Positions 56,971-64,000 of a DNA stretch of 64,000 nucleotides are shown piece by piece. The stretch lies in assembly GCA_031308135.1 (NCBI GenBank), contig JAHLJT010008756.1, positions 131,718,413-131,782,412 of the forward strand. Reading direction: 5' to 3'. This DNA comes from Acheta domesticus. Lineage: Eukaryota; Arthropoda; Insecta; Orthoptera; Gryllidae. Made by a program: the position numbers and the translations under genes. Position 1 is the stretch's first letter; every line of letters starts with the position of its first letter. Below the pieces are notes generated by a model. It was not told where the DNA came from. It did not search any database and saw nothing but the letters and a program-made list of their open reading frames with translations.

Positions 56971-59312
56971 GGGTACTTTACAAGAAGCCGCAAATTACAA
57001 AACTTAAGAAACTTGCAAAATATTTTCCAAGTTGCAAACTTGAATTTTCCGCGCTTTGTTTGACTCGCTGTCAGTTTGCAAAATGGCAACATGGCGGTTT
57101 GAAATTCTTAGAATTTTTCTCATTGTTGCTGGTCGTGATTATATGATGTAGATAATATTCTATGTAAGAAAATTGATTTAAGGAAGTAGTAGACTTAACT
57201 TGGAACCAACAAATACTCTTCTTTTCCTTTAAAATGTTTTGATCGCAGTTTATGGTATTCAAAAATTGGAAGCTTACTTTGAGGTAATCAAGACAAGCTT
57301 TTGTGAATTATTCTTGTTTTTCTGAGTAATATGCTTCAAACACTGAAACATTTGAATTTATTCTTGTTTGTTTTATCTGTAACAGTAAGAATTGACTACT
57401 GTTCCTGACTGTCGAAGTAAAAGCACATATGCACAGAAAGCGCTTCGTTTGATTTCGTTGAATTGGACTTTTTCAAGTTATAGTTGAGGTGTTAATAATG
57501 CATAAATAGCAATATTACACTATTACGTAACTGTTTCCTATAATGCCAGACAGCATGTGCTGTTTCCAGCATACCTAGTAAATTTTGTGACGATTGTTCA
57601 CCGAATTGTTTTGCAGATAATCCAAAGAAACCTTTTTAGTAGCATGTTAATTTATGATTATTTAATTATCGCTATTATATTTTTAATTATATCAGCTTGA
57701 GATTATTATGGTATTCTATCTCCAAATCAAAATTAATAACCAATTTTTCAGAATGTCTGACTACATACACATGTTTCAACTGTTGAATTTAACTGGGGTG
57801 ATACTGTATTGCGCATAATTTTACTTCGAAGAAAAAAAATACAGTATAAATGAAATCGTACGAATCTCGTTGTCGGAGGTATATGAATGTGTTTGCCGCA
57901 ACGAGGAATGCGCGACAGAATATGAGCTTCCACATATGGGGAGAGGAATATGGAGAACAAGGCAAACGCGTGTTCGCGCGGGTGATCGCATAAATTGCCG
58001 CTTTTCGTGTGGCCGCGCCACCAGCACGCCACATGGTGGCAGGTAATCACCCGCCTCACGCGAGGAAAATTGCCTTCGTTGTGAACGCCCGTTGTCCTGG
58101 AATCCTGTACGTCATAGAACTATTGGAATGAGGGACGCGCGACCATTCATTGACAGTACAGAATTTCCGACTAGTTAATAACGCAAAAAATAAATGTAAA
58201 ATTATTTGTAACAAGGTGCAAATTATTTGCGTTTAGTTATTGTTTTATTGCTCTGCACACGCTCCATCTCGTTTCTAGTGTGCTCAAGAATGCGACTTGC
58301 ACTCCCACGTTATTTTCACAATTATATACTATTATCGCATAACGTGCTGTTGTACATCAGCACTCCCTATATTTACAGTGATAACATCGCCCTCGGCCTG
58401 AGAGGGAGTTTTGAACACTCGTTTCAGAGAACCCATATTCCCCATTTTGCTTGATTTAGACGTAAATTCTTTGAACACAGTGAATGGGAGCTCTAAAACA
58501 TCGAATGACAAAAGTAAACATAGTTTAGAAATTGTTTAGTTTTTTTACAGACAACTTGTAGTATCGACCGATTTTTACAATAATCTAAATTAAAAAATAT
58601 CAAACAATATTTTAAACAAGAATATTACCAAATTATGGTGTGACATTTCTACTTTATCGGTTAAAATGACTCTCTAAAATACGTCTCAATTATTGGGCAC
58701 TGCACAATATTGCTCCGCTTTGGTTTCCTACACGGGAGACGGGCCATTTTCTAAATTATCTTAATAGCAACGTATTGCATTTTACATGTTAATGAATAAA
58801 CAAGGTATAATTTCTACAATAATGTGTGCGTGTTCATTCTAACGTATGATGATTTATCGTGTTGCGACTGGGCTAACAACGTCCGTATGTGCAACATTAA
58901 CTTTAAGTACATATTACTGATATTTCAAACACATCTTTTTATCCAACACAGTGAACACAGGGATGGTAAATGTATGATTTTTATTTATTTCTTCTTTGCA
59001 TTATACACAATAGTGTTTTTTATAACATCCTGAATTTCTCATCATTATCTAGATTAACAACTGATGAAATCATCCATTCTCTAAAAATTATTTTTGTTTG
59101 TCAGGTTCAGTACTTTAAGTGTAATATCGTTATTAATTTTTACAAAAGACGTATATTTAAATAATTCACAATATTCGCGAGACAAGAGATTTGAAACCTT
59201 TCTGATACACGGAATCGTATTCGTCATGCTTTCTATCTACAAAGTTCTTATATTGTAAACACAAAGCGATATATCTTGCTTCTAAACAAAATGTAGTACT
59301 TTTTATTACATG
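56971..59312. other. AT-rich unannotated sequence
   Basis: No exon or element was recognised. A less AT-biased stretch at 57860-58110 contains short ORFs of no recognisable family. Confidence 0.35.
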
Positions 59313-59645
59313 TGTAGTCAGAATCCAGGTTTTGCGGATCCTTGACATTGAATGGTACCGATGTTGCCCGACGGCAAACTATTTATTGCTCATCTGTCCG
59401 TGGTCAACGGACGGGCAGACAGACGTTTTGCCGTAAATCGATTTTTCGGTAGCAAGGGCCTACAAAACTGGGATTCTGGTTACACTTTGGTTTTAGAGAA
59501 AGCAATTTACTATATAAAGCAACAGGATTTATCCACATTTTCGTTAGTTTTGCTGCCAAAAATTCGCCGTTTTCCGGCGCCCTGATTACATAACTTTCTC
59601 TTGTTACGAAGTAACTTAGTAAGAGAGAGGATGTAAAAAATTGCT
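59313..59645. mobile_element. Hairpin-ended repeat family, two copies meeting tail to tail
   Basis: 59313-59400 reads in the + orientation (GTCAGAATCCAGGTTTTGCG, GGCAAACTATTTATTGCTCA). From about 59400 to 59645 the sequence is the same family on the minus strand, ending in the palindrome CTTTCTCTTGTTACGAAGTAAC near 59598. The junction lies in the CCGT/ACGG repeat region. Confidence 0.7.
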
Positions 59646-59892
59646 CTTTAAATATGTCGATGTGCAATTTTTCGATAGCATGAATAGTTTTCAACTAATG
59701 TTTGCTTCAAATAAACATTCCATTTTTTAAAAAAGTTTTTAAATGTCTGGATTAGAGTTAAATACGATTATAAATAGCGTAGAACTCAATTTTGTTTGAT
59801 ACATTAAATTTTCGAAAGATTCAAGTTGCAAATAATGAGAGAAAGTATTCGCATGATGTGTCGTAGCTCTACTAATAATTTTTTCATCTTTT

Positions 59893-60290
59893 TACTTTCT
59901 CCCTACGTAGTAGAGAGAAAGTTATTTAATGCTTCGGAAAAAGGGGAATTTTTGGCAGAAAAACTCTGATTACAGGGTCCTAGTAACAAAAAAGTGGAAA
60001 AATCTAGTTGTTAAATTTAGAAAAAAAAACTTATTACCTGGTGTAGCCAGAATACATGTTTTGTGGGTCCTTGATAACGAAAAATCAAATGATGGCAAAC
60101 CATCTGTCCGTCCGTCCGTCCGTCCGTCCGTCCGTCCGTCTCTCCGTCTGCCTGCCTGTCAATCCGTCTGCGAATGTTAACGGATAAATCGTTCGGCCGA
60201 CTTTCTCCAAGATCCATATTCCGCAGGCGATCAGGCTGAGTTCACGGCCCCGTGAATTTGAAACCGATATTTCAATTTTTGAAGAACTTT
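59893..60290 (+). mobile_element. Hairpin-ended repeat family, longest copy
   Basis: Starts at ACTTTCTCCCTACGTAGTAG, whose arms are complementary to GAGAGAAAGT. It continues through GGAATTTTTGGCAGAAAAAC and TGTAGCCAGAATACATG to the GTCC tandem at 60105-60140, and ends with the TTTGAAACCGATATTTC block. It encodes no protein. The conserved hairpin terminus recalls Helitron-type ends, but no CTRR motif could be verified. Confidence 0.7.
60105..60140. repeat. (GTCC)n tetranucleotide run
   Basis: About nine GTCC units inside the element at 59893-60290. Shorter versions occur in the other copies. Confidence 0.95.
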
Positions 60291-60404
60291 ACTTGAAGCC
60301 CCTTGGACATTTTACGAATTTTCAAAAAAGCAGCTCCATCGTTTTTGATTAAATTTTGTTGTTGGATAATGTAAACAACGTTTAAGAGAATGGTGCAGAT
60401 CTTA

Positions 60405-61010
60405 TGTTCGTTAAAAATCCTAATTTTTCGAAAATCGCAAAAGTTAAAATTTTTTTCGGAGTCTTCCGACAAATAAAATATTAAAGATAGACATTAATTC
60501 CCCTGATAAAATATGTTCCTTAAAGGTAGATTATAAAATAAGATCATGTACAATGTTTGGATAATTTGAATACTTTTGCGTGAAAATACCGGTAAGAAAG
60601 TACGTGCTGTTTTAGTACGTACAGTTTAAAACCGCATGGGTGCGTGAACTGGGAATCTCGGTATTTCCTCATCACAAAACTCTGCGCGTTTATAGAAAGG
60701 GATCCTTTCTACTGCGATTTTTCTAAAATTGTAAAAGTTCTATTTTCTTCGGATTTTTCCTACAACTAAGCTATTAAAGATAGAGATTATTTCCATTAAT
60801 CAGATCTGTTCTTTAAAGATATATTTTGAAATAAGGCCACGTATAATTTTTAGACAATTTCAGCACTTCGCGTAATTTTGCGTCAAAATACGGGGAAGAA
60901 AGTACGTGCTGTATGTAGTACGTGTAGTTCGAAAACGCATGGGTGCGTGAAGTGCGAATCTCGGTGTTTCCCCATTACAAAACTCCGCCCGTGTCTGAGC
61001 GAGAGGTACA
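60405..61010. repeat. Tandem duplication, ~302-bp unit
   Basis: AGTACGTGCTGT lies at 60599 and 60901. The preceding blocks (TATTAAAGATAGA.ATTA, TTCTTTAAAG-like) and the following CGCATGGGTGCGTGAA..G are repeated with the same offset. Divergence is moderate. Confidence 0.8.
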
Positions 61011-61399
61011 AAGGTTTCCTTTCCGGGCGCCACGCCGCGGCGCGCAGCGTCTCGCGTTGATCCAGCGCGGCGCGAGTGATTCGGTCAGCGGCCGCTGTCT
61101 GCGCCGCCTCTTGTTCCGTGCAATCTACTCGCGCCTCCGCCCCTCGCCCCCGCCCCCGCCGCCTGCGCCGGGTGATCCCGTGCTCCCGTCTTCTGTTCCC
61201 GCGCCCCTGTCGAGGCGAGCGAGCTGCCGGCCCGTCACGTCCCGGGCTCGCCCGCCCGCCCCAACCGCCGACGCCGCGCCCGGAGAAAGCTTACGCGCGG
61301 CGGGACGCGGGCGGGGGCGGGGACGGGTCGGCGGGTGGCGGCGGCGGCGAGGTGGTGGCGGAGACGGTGGCGAAACGTTAGCTGGTGCGGGGGTGTTCG
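61011..61399. other. CpG-rich island
   Basis: Dense CpG, open frames on both strands with Arg/Pro/Ala bias and no domain. With the neighbouring array it forms ~1.2 kb of GC-rich DNA. A promoter is possible but unsupported. Confidence 0.35.
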
Positions 61400-61905
61400 A
61401 GGACTGGGGTCGGTGGTGGTGGTGGTGGTGGTGGTGGTGGAGGCGGAGGTGGTGACGGGGACTGTATTGGGGCTGGGGGCGGTGGAGGGGGTAGAGGCAG
61501 AGGCGAAGACGGTGGCGGAGGCAGAGGTAGAGGCGGAAGAGGACCCGGAAAAGGAGGCAGAGGTAGAGATGGAGGTGGAGGCGGAGGAAGAGGTAGAGGC
61601 GGAGGTAGAGGTAGAGGTGGAGGTAGAGGTAAAGGCGGAGGCGGAGGTAGAGGTAGAGGCGAAGGTAGAGATAGAGGTAGAGGTAGTGGCGAAGGTAGAG
61701 GTAGTGGCGAAGGTAGAGGTAGAGGTAGTGGCGGAGGTAGAGGATAGAGGAAGTGGCGGAGGCCAAGGTAGAGTTGGAGGTGGAGGCGGAGGCGGAAGTA
61801 GACGCGGACGCGGAGGTGCAGGCGATGACGGGAGCGGTGGCGGTGGCGATAGCATTGGCGGTGTGGGGGCGGTGGTTGTGGCGGCTGGAGCGAGAGCGAT
61901 GGCGT
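61400..61905. repeat. GGT run and (GGTAGAGGC)n-type minisatellite
   Basis: (GGT)n at about 61408-61440 passes into GGWAGAGGY hexamer/nonamer units to about 61760 and then more degenerate G-rich units. Minus-strand ORFs of 316-369 codons (Ser/Thr/Tyr/Leu repeats) read this array and are rejected as genes. Confidence 0.9.
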
Positions 61906-62832
61906 GGGGCGGTGGCGGGGTCATGAGGGTGCTGGAACGGGGGCGGGAACTGTGGCCGGGCGCCGTCAGGAGCGGCGGCGTAGGCGAGGGCGGGGTGGGG
62001 GCGGCGCAGGGTCGGGAGAAGAGATAGGCGGCGCTCACGTGTGGCAGTGCGGACGTGCGCCTCCCAGTCACGTTCTGGGCGGCGCGGCGGGCGGGGGCGG
62101 CGGCGGCGGCGACGGCGGCGGTGACGGCCTGGGCGCTCGCGATGCCCGTCGACCTGGCCGCCTGTGCCTCCAGCCTCGCGCTCATCCAATCCTCTCCCCA
62201 CGACTCGCATGCGTTTGTTAAGATTGCATTTCACGTGTTTTTAATCGAAGAATTCGCGGGTATTGTCACTGCAAAAATATAACGAGTATATTTATAGATA
62301 TTTAACATCCAGTGCAATAATCTTACCTAAGCAATGTTTTCCAGCAATAAGTCATTGGTTTTTAATAAGTATGTTAAAATAATCTTAAGATGTGGAAGTT
62401 TATAATTTCTTTATAAATTAACATTTGTACATAAATTGAATCGTTTCTACGAACATATACTTTTAGAAATACAGGTTGTTTGCTATCTTTAGAAATATGT
62501 TTAATCGAGTCCTTTACCTCTCGGGAAATACCAGTGAAATTGGGAATGTTGACTGGAGTTTCATTGCTATGTAATAAAAGGGTATTCACAAGTAGGCTAT
62601 TCATTTTAGATTGCAAGTTGTCTTTATAAGTCTCAAATGCTATTCGTTATATTGATAAAAAATAGCTCTCGACAGGGTTTCATAGGTCCATCAAAAGCAC
62701 TAATATAGATGACCGCATTTACATGTTTTTTGTATCCACTTTATTGACATATCAACATCTGTGAGTGCTAGCATTTAATGAATATTTCTGCTGTTTCTGT
62801 ATATGGAAATAAATTATAAAAACTAACAATTT
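61906..62832. other. GC-rich then AT-rich sequence
   Basis: GC-rich to about 62200 with a short GGC run at 62090-62115, then AT-rich. No feature was recognised. Confidence 0.35.
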
Positions 62833-62953
62833 TACTTCTCTTCCTCTTCTAGTTGGTGAAGGGAGCGCAGCAAAATTTGCGTGGTCAAACGGAAGAACAG
62901 ACCTCATGGCCTGAGCCTGGTAACTTATAAGGCATCATTCAATTCAATTCAAT
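62833..62953 (+). mobile_element. SINE family 2, 3' fragment
   Basis: TAGTTGGTGAAGGGAGCG, AAAATTTGCGTGGTCAAACG and CAGACCTCATGGCC match 48792-48850, and the copy ends in AATTCAATTCAAT. The missing 5' part shows truncation. Confidence 0.8.
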
Positions 62954-63147
62954 ATTATGAAGGTGTATTTTAATATCTAAATTTGAGCGTTCAATCACGT
63001 TATTAGGAGAGTCTTCGATTTAAACTCCCCCCTCTTTTATTTCTCACGAGTTCAGAATCTCATTGTCTTTTTTCTGTGTATGTCACTCGACGAATACCAG
63101 TAGTTTTGGATCCGTCGCCCCGGGAGCGCCGGTGCTTGTGTGGCGTC

Positions 63148-63683
63148 GATTGATTGATTGATTGTTAGTGATTGGTCGTCAACAACAGAGGTCATTAGTC
63201 CCGTAACTGTAGTGCACGTTTTTTCATCTGAAAGTGATGGTGATCTTCCCTCTTTGACTCTCGAGATCCGGCACCGACCTGCCGTCGACTAGCGGGATTT
63301 TCCCCAACACCGTAAATCCCACCAGTGGGGAACAACTCCAGCCGGGAAAAGCTCTAAACTCCCGACCGGTCTCCCACCATGTGTGGTAGAGCAGTGCATG
63401 TTTGTATAAGTAATGTTTTAGGGGTGAGGATAGAAGAAGGAACGGGAAGGAAAGATCGCGCCGATCCCTGGACCGTTTGTTACGGTATTCGCGTGGCATT
63501 GATCGGAGAAAACCACGGAAAACTCCCGATCAGAGCAGCCGACCGCCAGAATTCTCCTCCAAACAGCGACTGAACGCGACCTAGCTGACAAGCGAGTGTC
63601 GCAAATCCTGCCACCGCCGGGACTCGACCCTCCCGCTCGGAGGAACTCCAGTGCCATCAGTTGAGGCCCCGAGCCTCCTATCC
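63148..63683 (-). mobile_element. SINE family 1, near full-length copy
   Basis: On the minus strand the element starts with GGCTCGGGGCCTCAACTGAT, has the B-box GGGTCGAGTCCCGG, the TTTTCCGTGGTTTTCTCCGA block and the GTCGACGGCAGGTCGG block, and ends in (AATC)n (plus strand GATT repeats at 63148-63165). It is the least decayed copy seen here. Confidence 0.8.
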
Positions 63684-64000
63684 CGGTCGTGTGGTGACGG
63701 GGGGGGGGAGAGGCGGCTCCTGCCTGCCGTCGCCGGCCCTGTCGCCCCCTGTCGCTCCTGCCGTCGTCGGGTCGATCGAGCTCTCCACCTGCGGCACCCT
63801 TCTCCCTCCACCTCCTCCTGAGGGCCGGGGGCGGGGCGGGGGCGCGCCCTCGAGGACTGACGGCCGCCCCCCGCGCCCGCCTCCACGCGCCACCGCCGCC
63901 GCGGCGCTCGCAGGGCGCCGAATTTAACTCCGGCTATCGACCGCTGGCAGCTCCGACCCCTCGCCCCGCCCCCCGCTCCGGGGCCAAGCCTCCGAGCTGG
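63684..64000. other. GC-rich block at the right edge
   Basis: CpG-rich, Pro/Arg-coding in most frames, with short CCG runs. It continues beyond the window, and no exon is recognisable. Confidence 0.35.

Noticed and set aside
61125..62234. 369-codon and 316-codon minus-strand ORFs
   Set aside because: They read through GGT and GGTAGAGGC arrays and a CpG-rich island. Low-complexity Leu/Tyr or Ser/Thr repeats change with the frame.

Overview
This is a window of a large, repeat-rich animal genome, most likely an insect. A polyneopteran (cockroach, termite, stick insect or orthopteran group) is my best guess, from the tRNA-derived SINEs, the very long introns and the style of the immunoglobulin gene. 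That is inference, and no taxonomic marker gene is present. There is no prokaryotic signal: no operons or ribosome binding sites, coding density near zero, canonical GT-AG splice sites, and one run of exactly 1000 N.

The only confident host coding sequence is two exons on the + strand, at 9306-9427 and 26975-27125. Spliced together in phase 0 they encode one complete I-set immunoglobulin domain of about 90 residues, from a lachesin/Klingon-like neural cell-adhesion protein. The intervening intron is 17.5 kb, and both outer exon borders are phase 1, so the gene continues on both sides. I found no further Ig exon downstream, so 27-64 kb is probably intron or intergenic DNA. The acceptor and first ~65 bp of the second exon are present as an in-frame 111-bp tandem duplication. 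The first exon's acceptor abuts a minisatellite. A possible 3'-terminal exon of an unidentified + strand gene lies at 55990-56185.

The rest is repeats. A tRNA-derived SINE family with an (AATC)n tail occurs at about 2.1, 2.9, 22.1-22.8, 33.9, 35.7, 36.4-37.1, 40.2, 52.1 and 63.2 kb. A second SINE with an AATTC tail occurs at 48.6 and 62.8 kb, and other tRNA-like elements at 24.0, 35.8 and 56.7 kb. There is a decayed Tc1/mariner element with intact TIRs and TA target duplication (39.6-40.2 kb), a LINE 3' end (56.3 kb, minus), a DNA element whose terminal repeat is tandemly amplified (50.8-52.0 kb), and a family ending in a palindromic hairpin and carrying GTCC repeats (41.9, 49.8, 56.5, 59.3-60.3 kb). 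A ~930-bp foldback element at 5.1-6.0 kb carries a hammerhead-ribozyme-like fold in its loop, and four weaker relatives of that fold lie elsewhere.

GC-rich minisatellites and microsatellites (1-0.7, 3.9-4.9, 7.4, 12.0, 40.8, 44.0, 47.1, 53.6, 61.4 kb) produce nearly all of the long open frames. I treat those frames as spurious. Several 190-350-bp segments are duplicated in tandem in otherwise unique AT-rich DNA.
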